NCBI RefSeq assembly: GCF_013373865.1
Contig: NC_050473.1
Location: forward strand, 4,053,955-4,117,954
Length of the DNA stretch: 64,000 bases
Direction of reading: 5' to 3'
DNA from: Monomorium pharaonis
Taxonomy: Eukaryota; Arthropoda; Insecta; Hymenoptera; Formicidae
Both the position numbers and the translations under genes were made by a program. The notes under the pieces were generated by a model, which made no database searches, was not told where the DNA came from, and saw only the letters and a program-made list of their open reading frames with translations. This document shows, in pieces, positions 38,801-51,999 of the stretch (its first letter is position 1; each line of letters starts with the position of its first letter).

Positions 38801-39848
38801 AGCGTATAGTTTTAAACGCGTGGTATATGTTAGAACTTCTTAGTAATGCACACGTTAGGATACTGCAGGGAACTGCATTGTTAAAATTGCGAATTAAAGT
38901 TTATGCTTCACAATTATTTTTATTTTATTTACATTTTACTTCATTAACATTTTAATTAGATTTAATCTTGCGGATTCCCGAAGTTTTCTAAGTTTCCTGA
39001 CATGACTGAAAATTATGAAATTGTATCAATTGATTTAATGACTATCCTAAAGTAAAAAAATTTCTTCATCATAAGTTTTTCTTTAATTTTAATAAACGGC
39101 AATTAATATTCATTTCACATAAATTACACATCAAGTATTAATCTAAATCTTCCGTTTTATTACACTATCTTAATGTTATTTGATGAATTATTTGCAAATA
39201 ATTGTCTCTCGAATATCTTGGGGAGCGGCTCTCGATTGCGACATGGCACATTGGTTTATCTATTGACCGACAGCCCGGTTCCATGCTCACACGGTGCGAA
39301 ATGAGCGATAACGGCGATGAGAGCGAGAGTAAATCCGAAGTCCGCTAACGTATTATCCGATATTTCGCGGCAGATAGGGACGTAGTAGTGCGCATGCTAT
39401 AAAACTGCATGACAATTTCAGATTCATCCTTTATAACGCCATAATTCTCGTACTCGCGAGGCAACGTAATCGAAAGTCATAACGTCGCTTAGTCGACGAT
39501 GGAAGCTCGGCAGTCACCGTCAATTGATTCCAAGCTCGACATACATTGATTAACATTCGGAACATCTCTCTGAAATATCCCGCGAGGCTGTCATCTCCAG
39601 ATGTACCGTTATCAACATTGTGCCGTGTATGCGCCGCCGTTTGTACCTCGCACAAAATAAATACGCTCTCGATGAAGTATGCACGTCACAATATTTCCTA
39701 CGGCAATTCGAGTTGTTTAGAAACGCGGGTAAAACGTACACCTTGCCGCTCAACCGCGACGTTACACATATACGTAGAAAGAGATCGATGTAAATTTTTA
39801 ATGACAAACTTTTTAATTGGAATTTGAAATTCATTTTTTTCTTAATTA

Positions 39849-39856
<8 letters not shown>

Positions 39857-39891
<35 letters not shown>
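39857..39891. repeat. (TA)n microsatellite
   Basis: TA run ending in a few TG units. Confidence 0.93.
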
Positions 39892-39892
<1 letters not shown>

Positions 39893-40810
39893 ATTTTGTA
39901 TGCCTGTGAACAAATTGACTATCTCTATCTTCTATTACAGAAGTCATAGTTTTAGGAAGTCTTATATTTCAGCTCAACGAGATTTATACTTTTTTAAAAT
40001 AAATATTTAATTGGCACGACGTAAAAACTTTGCTACACAACTCCTTTGTGGATTTTGTCAAGATATGAGTCCGGTAGCTTTAAATTGAAACAGTTAGTGG
40101 TATAGAGCTTATTAAACGTTGATTGAATTTGGGTTGTGCGAAATTAGGCCAGAGTTTACGCGTCTGCGGTGTAGTTCGACTTAAGCCCGGATTATGTGCG
40201 GTCACCTTTGGAATCGCGCGACTGATTTTAATTCTACATGACAATGGTTTCTCATGGGAAAGAGAACTATCTGCTACTTTAATTTGAATATTTAATTAAC
40301 TATGGGACGTATGAAAAAATTATGATATTATTAGACACTTTTTGTATTACATTTTTGGTATTACACTTAATCGGATTATTAAGGCGTTATTATTGGTCTC
40401 GGCGCGTGTAGAATTTAATTAAATTAATGAATGATATAATTGCGGACGGAGCAATTTATTCGAGCCATTGTTTCTAACATTGTTTTCATTGATCCATTTT
40501 TGTACAGCTGTATGCAAAAAGAAATTGGTACGTATATGTCGTGCACTCGAAAATTTACTATAATATTGGCATTAATTAATGTATATTAATTATAATTAAG
40601 GAAATTAATTTACGTTACGTTTCAAATGATACTATGTAACATATTCGTATACGGTATATCAAAATGAATTTTAATTAAATTTTAACATAATTTAATGTAG
40701 TTTATTAAGTAAATTAATATAGTTCTCTTACTTTCTCTCTCATTTAATTGCAATATTAATTTATATACATTTGAATTTTTCTTGTCATCGCAAAATATCT
40801 ATATTTTTTC

Positions 40811-40812
<2 letters not shown>

Positions 40813-40887
<75 letters not shown>

Positions 40888-40921
40888 GCACGCACGCACA
40901 CACACACACACACGCACGCAC
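40813..40921. repeat. (CA)n microsatellite with CGCA interruptions
   Basis: Over 100 bp of CA with two CGCA blocks near its 3' end. Confidence 0.97.
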
Positions 40922-42065
40922 ATCTCACTACGAGTAAATTTAATGATGCGTTATTACTCTATAGCTGCAGTTAATTCGATTTACTTTGAATTTTTCAATA
41001 TACAATAGAGTCTTACAACTATTAAACAACATATTGTATATAGTCGAGAGTATAACTTGCGTTTATTCGACGCGGGGAACAGACTTTTAAAGCAAACAAA
41101 AGCGAATGCCGCTTTTATGAAGATTATATGATTAATATCTCGATCAAGAGGATAAGCTGTGTATACTTAATTGCTAATGATAAAGGTTAATACGTTTTCG
41201 CGAGATGAAAGAAATTTGCTCTAGCTTGATGTCTGTGATGAAGGGCAACTTCTGGTATCGTTCTTCCACGCGGCGAATAAAAATGATACTAAAATAAGCG
41301 ACGACATAAACTCACATAGACGCGAAAGAGGTGTCATTTTTATCGTACAAACTGAAGAGACAAATATCTTTGTTCAGCAAATTGTCATCGATATCGTTGA
41401 CGAACTCGTGATGTACATCTGTTACCAATAATAGTAGTTGATAATTGCTGCGACATTAAGTCGGCAAAGGACGTACACGCGCGCTGCGGATAGGAATATA
41501 CAGACCCACGATATAATTGGCTGACGTCGGTTTAACTCGGTAGCCCACCATCGCATTTCTCTTCTGTCCATTTGATGAGCACATAGGTATTAATTGATGG
41601 GTACATAGCGGTCGCCATTAAGTGCGCCGCGTGATAAATAGAGGTGAACTTAGCATTATCGCAAACTGCGGCGTTTTTATCGCGGAAATATCCGTGTTAT
41701 AGTAACGTGAATTATGCATCTCTTGCAACACTGAACGCTTTCATATCGCCATGGAATTTAAATCTCTTTTCTCCTTGAATTGATTTAATCGTCCGTGCAC
41801 AACTTTACGATTATTCGTGGCGTCTATCGGCCGCCGATGTTTTTGAGCGATATTGTGTCATATAAACGATTTTCAAACATTATTTTTTCAGTTTGCATAG
41901 AGAGTCTTATAAGATGGAATAAAATTGCTAAAGAAAATATGTCTTTTTATTTATTAGAATTTAATCAATTTTTATTCTATTCGATAAGCCAAGAAATAAA
42001 CAAGTGATCATTAAAGCAATAATAGCAAAAATTGAATATAAAATAATTTTTTTATTATATGATAC

Positions 42066-42090
42066 ACTCTCTCTCTCTCTCTCTCTCTCC

Positions 42091-42132
<42 letters not shown>
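42066..42132. repeat. (TC)n(CG)n(TG)n compound microsatellite
   Basis: TC run, then CGCGCGCGCG, then TG run in a single tract; architecture mirrors the one at 6109. Confidence 0.95.
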
Positions 42133-42135
<3 letters not shown>

Positions 42136-42623
42136 AAAAATGGAGATGAGAAAAAGAGAGGAAGAGAATTTCTGAACAAACGAAAAACAAGAGATAAATA
42201 AAAAGAAACCAGAAAATACATTGGTATGTATCTGTAATAGAACATCAAAGAAAATTTCGTTAAACGAGCGTTGAATAAATTTTGTGCGCTGTTATATAAT
42301 ATATTTATGTATATCTTGATTCGAAAATTAATCAATCATCAAATATTGATTGAAGGTTTTGGTAGAAGGTTGAATCATTCCTGCGTTATGACTTTTAATT
42401 TCTTTACTAAATCGGCAGGAAACTTTGTCTTTGTTATACTTAAGTATGGATTATTAAATAGGCTATTATATCTTTAAATAACCTAATTGTAAATATATTT
42501 TAGACTATTATTTTTACCAAGTACAGGTATAAACAATTTGAGCATTTTTCATAAATAAAAAGCAGACTTTATTAGGAACGAAACATTTAATGCATAATAC
42601 TATTACAGAATTTCTTATGTATG

Positions 42624-42831
42624 TACACTGACAAAAAATGTAGTTAATTTAACTAAATTTTTAAACTGAATTAAATTTTGTCTATTCAAGTATTTATATA
42701 TTTCAATTAACTATATAAATACTTGAATTGAAATTTGTGCATTTAAGTTAAATGTATAAAGTCTTAAACTGAAAAAATTTTAATTTAGTTGAAAAATTTT
42801 GCCAAATTAACAATATTTTGTTCTCAGTGTA
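42624..42831. mobile_element. MITE, about 208 bp, same type of ends as 31961-32166
   Basis: Left TACACTGACAAAAAATGTAG pairs with the complement of the right end, TACACTGAGAACAAAATATT, and both continue into GTTAATTT. Inside is a second hairpin, ATTCAAGTATTTATATA against TATATAAATACTTGAAT. It has TA flanks, no open frame and nearly the same length as the other MITE. Confidence 0.75.
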
Positions 42832-43105
42832 ATGTCCGGATCTACACAATTGTTTATTCTAAAAAATTTATGGTCTACAACGGTGCATTCTTCTGTTATT
42901 TATGACTTGTTATGTTTTTTTGTATAAATTTAGATGTCTTATAATTTCTAAATTTATTTGTTTTACACAGACAAGTGTAATAATTTATCAAGCATTTAAC
43001 AAAGCATTCTGTTATATTCATTTAACATTAATTTTGATGAAACAAATGTCTAAGATAGATGAGCGAAAAATGACAAAAGACAGAGATTAAAAAAGGGTAG
43101 GGAGG

Positions 43106-43220
<115 letters not shown>

Positions 43221-44243
43221 GGAGAATAAAATTCGTAGGTCTTACCTATGGGGGTGATGGGAGAGGATTAGATCCTCTTTATAGAAATTTCTTAAAAATG
43301 TTTTGTTTCTATTATACCACAATTAAAATTTATCGAAATTGAAAAATTTTCAGATTTTTGGGGTTTATTCCTTTTTTCCGAATTAACGACAAAATTTTAA
43401 TCCGAATTTTGACTTCGAAACCAGTTGTAATAAAAAAAATCAACGAAAAATTTGGTTTGTAATAATTATGCAATAAAAATTGTATTTTGTTGAAGTTTTA
43501 GATAAATGACTTTTAAATGAGTAAATAGGTTCAAATAAACGTTGCACGAATATTTATTAGTATACATATAAAAATTTGATTTAATTCGTAATGCTACTTT
43601 CTTATAAAATATGTAAATAAGTATATTACAAAACGCGATTTTACGTAAGAATCAAGAGTAAAAAAAGTTAAGTAACTTTTAAACTAATGAGAGAATTATG
43701 TTCAAATTTGATATAAAGAGATATTCAAACGTAATAATAGAACAATCTGTAAGACTTTTAAATTATTAAATAATGCAATACTTTGAAATGCGACACATAC
43801 ATCCTTAAGACAGAGTTTCGTTTAAGGAAGGTTAAAACAGCTTAGTGCTCGCGGCAGCAAGATTATCTTCCGGCTAAATTGACGTCCTTCTCACAGACAC
43901 GCGCGACTAGCCGTAATCGAAATTGCCGTCTCTCTTATTCCTCTCTCCTTTATCAAAGTAGAAATATCACGAACAGAATGCATTTGCATTTATAATAAAC
44001 GCTGGTTATTGCATTCAGCTTGTCTGACCAACTATTATACCAACTATTTCGTTATAATCTGTTATTCTTCTCATCTAGGGTTGTAATCTCGACAGTAACA
44101 AAATACGAGAGGGATTGATGTTCCGTACATAGTAAAATTCTGAAGAAAAGTGTAAATCTGCATGGTAATTGTATGTAAGTCGTTTACTTAAAAAAAATTT
44201 GTTATCTAGGAAAAATGTTGTAAATCTGTTTTATTGTGACGCG

Positions 44244-44248
<5 letters not shown>

Positions 44249-44274
<26 letters not shown>
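44249..44274. repeat. (TC)n microsatellite
   Basis: About 26 bp of TC at the left edge of the 44-46 kb CpG island. Confidence 0.94.
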
Positions 44275-44429
44275 ATGGTGAGGTAAGCGCCGGGGAAAGT
44301 GCCCAGAGATATTCAGTGTCAGAGATATACATATACGCACATAAGCACGCACGTGTACGTCTGAGGGCAAGCAGATAGTCTGAAATATGGTACGGAAGTG
44401 AAAAGAGTGGAGAGAATCGGCAAGCTTTG

Positions 44430-45880
44430 GTTGCTAAAAAAAAAAGACGGGGGCGAGGAGGTTATATAAGGGGCGGGAGAGGAAAGAAGCTACGATGGCG
44501 AGAAGAGAAACGGGGAGCGAGAACGAGAGATGAAAACGGATATGGTAGTGGTTGGATAGAGAGAGGTCAAATGGGTTGTCGGGTTGTCGGGTTGTCGGGC
44601 TGTCGGGCTGTCGGGGTGTCGGGGTGTCGGGGAAGCGAGACGCGGTAAAGAGAAGGGAGAAGGTCGGCGCGAGAGGTGGAGGTTTCGAGTGGTTCAGTTG
44701 TAGCGGTACCGTGGCTGAGATCGGACGTTCGTGTCCGACATTTTCCCTGGCGACTCGCATGTCGTCATGACGCGCGCGTTATTTCTCGGTTCCGTTTGCT
44801 TTATTTCGTCTCGTCTGATTCCGTCCCGTCTTGTCCCGTCCCGTCTCGCATTCTCGTCTCGCGTTGTCGTTCTTGTCTCGTTCACCGGTTCTTACCACCG
44901 CCGTCGCCGTTGGCCGCGTCTGACCAGGCGGTCGGTTCTTCCACTGGTCGCGCGGCTCGTGGTGCGGCCTCCGTCTGCACTGTCTTTCAGTTTTCCCTAC
45001 GAGCAATATACCGAGCTTTTTGCTGCGGACTGCTGATCAGACTGCTACGATTTTTTTTTATCTTACCGAGAAATATCGATTACAAAAAGACAATGACTCG
45101 ATATTGTGTCTTGTGACAACGTTGTTCACTTGCTCTCTTTTCTCGCCATTGGTCGCCGAATCGGAATTACATATTATTTATATATACATGTATATCGCAT
45201 GTCGTAATTTCTGTAAAAAGATCCGCTGTCAACGCTTGTTGACGCGTAAAACGACTGATATCAGACCAATTGCGTATCTATTTTCGGATCTTTCCTATAA
45301 TATATATGATACTTACGATAAGAGAAAGAGAAACTCGTAGATCCGGTCAAATTCGAGTTGAAGGAACGAACCATCAAGCTGCAGGCGGGAAAACTTTGGA
45401 AGGAAAACGTGAACGTGAACAATCCCGCTCCGCAGAGTGCAGAGAGTTATGAGAAAGTTTCGTTTGGATTTTATCGCGTGAAACGCAAGCGCGATCGCAA
45501 AGTAAAGATATAAAGATATAGAGTCTATGCACGATGATAGCTGTCGTGCACCTTATTCAACTCGTATCCCGTGAAAAGTCGTGCGTGCCGCTGAGCAGCA
45601 CGGCATGTCGGAAGCGAGACGGCCGCGGCCGCGGCATGGGCGCGCCGCCGGTGCACCGGTACGGGTAACCAACCTGCGACTCTAACGTTATGGTAACGTG
45701 ATCGATCGCCTGATTTTCGTTCTCCCTCCATACCATCTGTCAGGGCAAGAACTCGCGCGCGGCCAGACGTGCGTGCACGTCACGACGTGCCGTATACGCC
45801 GGTATACTCGCCACCGATTCCACCGCCACTCGCAACCAAGTATTCGCCACGACGCGACGACGCGACGACGCGACGCCGCG
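44430..45880 (+). promoter_or_regulatory. Large CpG island, likely promoter region upstream of exon D
   Basis: About 1.4 kb of GC/CpG-rich DNA within AT-rich intron: an 8-bp minisatellite (44576-44632), TCCCGTCTTGTCCCGTC-type imperfect repeats (44815-44865), and CGGCCGCGGCCGCGGC near 45620. Frames over 100 codons on both strands are CpG-driven and carry no domain. Exon D starts about 1.3 kb downstream, so this most likely holds its transcription start and leader. Confidence 0.5.
44576..44632. repeat. 8-bp minisatellite, GTTGTCGG/GCTGTCGG/GGTGTCGG units
   Basis: Seven consecutive octamers differing at the second base (T, T, T, C, C, G, G), so the variants are ordered in blocks. Confidence 0.93.
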
Positions 45881-46019
45881 GCCAACCGAATAGATTCTCT
45901 ACATTCTATTTTCTACATACCCTATCCAGTTTTTCGACTAATGTGTAATTGCACATTTTTCCCCCGAAAATCTTCCATTCTCGACGAGCTACGAAGAGCA
46001 CGTGGAGGTGTTGACTGAC

Positions 46020-47143
46020 GAGTGTTGGCTGCGAACCGACACGAAAACGATTAAGGTGTCCACATTGTTCTATGTATATCTACAGAATTTTCGCTTGCTG
46101 TATGTGTAATTTATGTGCTGTCGCGCGCGATTGCAGAGAAACTACAACTCTACAATTAGAGAATGCGTTCTCCGCTCGAGACTCGACACTCAGTTAAGGG
46201 TGTGTGAAAAATGTTCACTTTGCTTTATATGACATATGACCACATCCGGTTTGTCGATTGGAACTGAAACTCAAATTGCTTTCTGAAGACAAAGTTTGAG
46301 TTTTATTGTAAACAGAACGATAAAAAAAAGTTACGCACATTATACAAAAAGAATAAACAGAAAAGGAGAAAAATGTAAGATGCAATGTATCATACGCTAT
46401 GTAAATCCTTATAAACCGTCCTTAATGATGTTAGATACTAAAAAATAATTTGTGAATCGTAAAGACAGACAAAGACAAATGTATTCTTCTTGATGATGAT
46501 GGAATTTTTTCATATGGCCTTTATGAAAAGATAGAAGCTTTCATCTTTCGCTTCGTGCATGTTGAAAATTAAATTGCTGTACCATCATTTGCCTTTGAAA
46601 AAGCGAACGGTTGTTCACACTTTGTGCGCACCTCGGTAAATCTGATTGTCCACATGGAGGAAGTATAGCTGACATTTCAACATACATCAAACATGCAAAG
46701 AGATGAACGGGAGGTCATCGAATCATATAAACAGTCTACTTTCTCTAATTTATCACTGCACGAAGAGTCTGGAATTTCGTGTCGAACCACAGCGCTCGAT
46801 GCACGTGCGCGCGATATAAAGCGGTGATATAAGAGGTGATGTAAATCGGACACAATTTGTATATAAACTAAAGTGTTAAAACATTGCATAGACTTTATTT
46901 AGATTGATTTTATCAATATTATAAGCAGGAACAAAATTGTGCGTCATTTTCATCACAATGGTATAGAGACTCAAAGAGATTATTGAAAACAAGGGACCAT
47001 ATTGACTGATAACAGTGGTAAGGGACGTAGAGCTCACTACAGTGCAGTCGCGAAGATGGAGTCTTATGTGCTTCTATACTTGAATGAGAAAATCAAATAA
47101 ATAAATGTCGCAAAGAAATAAGACTGAGTAATCAAGACTGACG
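46020..47143. other. Leader/intron region between CpG island and exon D
   Basis: Moderately AT-rich unique DNA with no supported coding exon; part is likely 5' UTR of exon D. Confidence 0.45.
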
Positions 47144-47315
47144 ATGTCTAGATCAGGCAAAGATCCTGTGCAAAAGTGCCACTCAGATCCGGGTGCAGCT
47201 GGCTCTTCGTGCAGTCCGAGTAAGCGAATTTCACGGAGACAAGTGCCGTGCATTCCGTCCTCGCCAAATACACGCAAGTGCGTTTTAACCTTGGACGGAT
47301 ATAGTTATGTGATCG
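47144..47315 (+). CDS. Candidate alternative first coding exon D: LysM start (OXR1/mustard-like)
   Basis: ATG at 47144 encodes 57 residues (MSRSGKDPVQKCHSDPG..., Ser/Cys/Pro-rich) ending NTRKCVLTLDGYSYVI and a split Gly codon at donor GTGAGT (47316). Exit phase 1 and the terminal pattern L-D-G-x-x-Y-x-I-G match exon C, which implies a shared acceptor exon. The reading as one promoter of an OXR1/mustard-type LysM-TLDc gene is inference. The next exon must be at least several kilobases downstream, because I see no matching LysM exon (expected motif near DTL-SIA-RF-TTP) before 64 kb, though short exons could be missed. Confidence 0.62.
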
Positions 47316-47899
47316 GTGAGTAGAGATGCGATAATATTTCTAATACATGATAAATGATAGTGTGAGTTTGGAGATGGGTATATCAAGATATAATAAACAA
47401 TAATACATAATAATTTTGTATAAGAGAATCCTTTACTATATATAATGCTATTATTATCTAATATACAAAAAGAAATGGTAAAACGGACTAGTCTCGTAAA
47501 AATATCTAATATCTAAATTTATGGTGAAATAGTAATATTGTAGAATCCTCTTATTCATTTTCTTCATGGCTGATAAAATATAAAACAACATAGCATTTCA
47601 ATATCTTTTTTTTCCAATCTTTTTATTATTATACACTAGTAACAGTGAGTATTAATCAATCGAATTTTTTTACTCAACATATTTTTTTATTTGAAATTGA
47701 TTAACTCGACTTGACGACTATCTTTCGAGTATAGCAACAAATTTGACTGACGAACGTGAAAATATCTCAAGGATAGTTAATTTTATTTTTTATACAATAC
47801 AATATTTTATATTTTAATATATGCATTTTGTACAACACGCATAAGATTTATATAACGATAATAAAATTGTAAAGCAATTATAACAAATTTGAAATAATT

Positions 47900-47903
<4 letters not shown>

Positions 47904-47938
<35 letters not shown>
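47904..47938. repeat. (TC)n microsatellite
   Basis: About 34 bp of TC. Confidence 0.95.
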
Positions 47939-47941
<3 letters not shown>

Positions 47942-49497
47942 TTTCTGATATAGGCAATCAATAAATTAATATTTTATTACTTTCATTACTTTTATTATTA
48001 TTATTATTTATGTATAAAAGAAAAAACAAAACGATTTACCTATCATATTTCATAGTTTGCATTTAATTAGAGATAAAAATCTTAACAGTTACTGATAATT
48101 TTTAAATTAAAGACTAATTTGATACTCACTCATTTCAAACTAATATTTGCTCCCTTATATTAATTTAACAAGACACATCAAATAACTCATCAGTATGTGA
48201 AGTTTTATATTTGAAGTACGGTAATTAAATTATATTAATGTAAAAATAAAAATATCGGAGAAATACCTACGTTTTCGAAGTCATAAAAATAAAAGTTTAT
48301 ACATAAATTAATGCTAATGTCTAATAATCTATATTCTACACGAATGATGTATGATTAATAACGCGATATCTTTCAGTGATATTCACATTCAACTAGAAGA
48401 ATGTACAGGTGTATCTTAAACAGCGTCCATTTATGTAGTCAAATTATATAGCGTTATTCCTTGTAAAAAACTGAATTAAAAAGTCTTGAACCAATTTCTT
48501 TCTACAATGATTAAAAAAGCAGTAATTACTGAGCAGAATTAATCCACACAATCAACGCCATCCTTTAGACAGATGTACATACGTCAATGATCTGCTGGTA
48601 GTGTGCGTGAGTGTTTTGTCGCTTATATGTTCTGCAACTTTATCTTGCCACTAGTATGCAATATTCTTAATCGCATCGTAATAATACGAACAATTTTCTT
48701 TTGCGTTAAAAATCATTGCGTTATTTCTTTCGTAAGGAGAAACATTTTCTTCGGAGAAAATTTTGACAAAAGAACAAGACAAACATTCTCATTATTCTCA
48801 TTAAAACAATTCAAGTCTATTTGAACATACTGACATTCTTTACGAGTGTTCTCTCAGAAGTTTTATACTTTTGCGTCTATTATGAAAAAAAAACTTTTAA
48901 GTCCAATTATAGGTTTTCTATGTGCTAAAATCAAAGTATTGGAAAGTTTTTGGTTTCCGAAATATTGAGTTTGCGAAATCAATATTTTAATAGGTTTTAC
49001 TTGGGGTTTTATTTACAAAAATAAAGTCTGCAATTAATTGATGCTTTTACATACACACACAAACATCTAAAATTTTAATTATAGTTGAAGAAGGGATACC
49101 GCGCGCGCATGCGTGTGTGTGTGTGTGTATGTGTATTGTGTGCAAATGATATACCTTTTTCTATACATATAATGGTCATTCTTGAGGCTAAATATATAGG
49201 CTAAAAGTTCTCTTGCAGTTTAAGATTTAAGTCAATACAAATAATTAAATACAAATTCTCTTTTTCAAATTTTATAAATTTATAGTAAAATATCTGTGCA
49301 GTTTTTTTTTACATGTGTGAATATTTTGTTTTATATGTATATACGAAAAATATGTAAGTATATATTTAACAATAAAAAATGCAAATTTTAATCCAAGTTT
49401 CTTTTCTATACTTCAGTCTAAACTTAAAAAAAATACATTTATAAAGAGACAAATTTTTTGCATATATGTGCAAAAAATTATATATATGCATATACAT

Positions 49498-49605
<108 letters not shown>

Positions 49606-50919
49606 GGTTTTATACATAATAAACTACGATTCACTGTTTATAAATGTAAGTTATTGTCTTTCTTTCACCGCGTTCACGATGTAATAATATGATTATTATC
49701 TATTTCAACGCCATTAAAGAGTGCGCTCGGTCGTTATCAATGCATGGTAATAACGTAATTTAGAATTAATCGGACATTTCTCTATAATTAATTTACTAGT
49801 CGGAATATGAGTTGATTGTAATTTATATAATTTTGCTATTAATAATTAACAGTTTTGCCAACCGCAGTATAGCTATAACAGATTCTGTTCACAGCATCTC
49901 GTTGTGCATATCGCGTGTATAATGTTTATATAATGTTTGAGAGCGTAATCGGACGCCCAATCAAAAAACCGCATGCGAATGTGCGAGAACAGTTATTAAG
50001 AATTATGCAAATCTGTCGACGAACTGCTGCGGCCGCGGCGTGCTGCAACGCGCCATGCGAACCGTTTTGCACTTATCTTGCATGCATTAATGTGACAGAG
50101 AACAAGAGCGAAACGTGTTTGCGTCCCTTCTCGGTAAATCTTTTATTTTTCTTTCAACATACGAGAGAGAAAATGTGCATTTAATATGGGCCGCCGCTAC
50201 CACAACTTGACATAACTCGAAAACTACTATCATTAAAGCGAATTCAAAAGAGGTTGTCCGCAAAAAACGGGTCACCAGCGGTTAATGAAAGACATACGCC
50301 TCGTTTTAAAGAGACTTTCATTTTGGCAATCTACTTATTTTCTCTTTTTCTTTCTTTTACCCGAGCGTTGTTCTGCTCGTTAGATTTTTTGACAATATGA
50401 ACAGATTTATTTGTAGTTATCACATGTATAGCGAATACACATCATATACATAATATACAGGTCCCTGTTTTATTTCTTTTGCAATTCAGTAGAACATCTT
50501 AAATACGGACGTTCGTTGGGAAATCTCTTAATCCGCGAAGTCTTCGGTTACAAAGTTTTGAGTCAGAGATGAGAACTGTTTAATAAGATTAACGTCTTTT
50601 ATCGGCATTGATCTTTGCATCGTTGTTCTTATATTCGACTTAGCTCGGTTTCTCTGTCGGCTTATTGCGAGAAAATGAATGCAATCATTATTTCTGACGT
50701 AATTATTTGTGTGATTAAATTTCTTTGAGCGTCTATTCGTTTTTTCTAATATTAGTTACGGGATATAATAGAATCGCTGCAACGTCTCCAATCCAGGTTT
50801 AATTAATCCCATAATATTTGACAGAAAAGAAGGTTAACGTTCTATTTCTATTCTCAATCTCTAGCTGTTATTATGCACAAATCACTACGTTGTCTATCAA
50901 GTTTTCTTTGACATTAGCA

Positions 50920-51022
50920 ATTGCAAAAACATGCAGTTACAAATAACATATATAAATCAATGCATTCTTGAATTAGTTTAATGTTAATTTTCATGTTATT
51001 TGTAACTGCATGTTTTTGCAAT
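50920..51022. repeat. Perfect 30-bp inverted repeat with 43-base loop
   Basis: Left arm 50920-50949 begins ATTGCAAAAACATGCAGTTA; right arm 50993-51022 is its exact complement. The outer flank keeps partial pairing (ATTAGC against GGTTAAT). It could be a tiny MITE or a hairpin RNA locus. Confidence 0.9.
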
Positions 51023-51906
51023 GGTTAATCTCAGAGAAAGTTGACGAGTTGAGAACGTATAAGTATTGTATTATATGAAATTAATGGATAAGAGAGAGAG
51101 AGTGCATATTCGTTCTTTTAGTTACAGAATGACATTAATTACACACAATCTAAATATCGTTGTAACAGTCTTTCAATATTTACATGTATCCATTCATTTA
51201 ACATCCACTTATTTAATCGATTACACATATAAATGTCGCATTTTAGCCAGTCAGTTAATTGCTTCTCTCATATTGCTTTTGCATGATTTATGTCTACGGA
51301 ACATAATGAATACACAGTTATCTATTCTCTTTAAAAATATTCGCAAAAATATTCGCAATATAAGGCAATATAACGCAATATAACGCAATAAAATATTATT
51401 TTTCATAAACATTACATGCCGGCATTTTTTCCTTACTTGTTAGATTTAATTCGATCACAGTTCGAAAGAATTTACATCAAATTGTTATTAAGAAGTAATT
51501 AAATCATTTCCATGAATATTTGATGGGAAGAGATGAGAAAGTAAGATAAATAAATATTGTTGTATGTGTGTTTTAAAGTGATAATCAAGTTGTTAAAATT
51601 TACATTATTTAAAAAAAAGTTTTACGCCTCGTTAATTAGTTAACTTATTATATTATTTCGCGCAGCCGTTATTTTTAATATATTCTTTAAATTTTTATTT
51701 ACTTTATTTTTATGTATTGAGAGAATCATGATGGACAAACAACGTTCAAAAAACTCATTGATGTTTATTTTTTGTATCGTCTTTTCCTGGTGTATAGTAC
51801 TTTGCATCCAAACAATTTTTTTGGTGATACAGACAGATTTCTTGATATTACAACCAAAATGTATCGCTAATTTTTGTACCTGCTAAAATTTTGGGTGTTA
51901 CGTTTA

Positions 51907-51998
51907 GAATTTGAAAATTCTGCTTCTATCAGCTAGATTGATTAGGTGCAATATGAATTTGAAAATTCTGCTTCTATCAGCTAGATTGATTAGGTGCA
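51907..51998. repeat. Direct duplication, 2 x 44 bp, period 48
   Basis: GAATTTGAAAATTCTGCTTC... (51907-51950) recurs identically at 51955-51998. Flanks at about 51790 and 52106 show weak inverted similarity, so it may sit in an old MITE. Confidence 0.93.
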
Positions 51999-51999
51999 T

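Noticed and set aside
44434..45116. Several frames of 70-146 codons in the CpG island
   Set aside because: GC-rich DNA lowers stop frequency; peptides are Ser/Arg/Val repeats with no family signal and open in several frames at once.
49915..50184. 89-codon frame with Ala/Cys-rich stretch and a GTAAAT donor-like end
   Set aside because: Exit would be phase 0, unlike the other first exons; no domain recognised. CpG-rich patch may explain the open frame.
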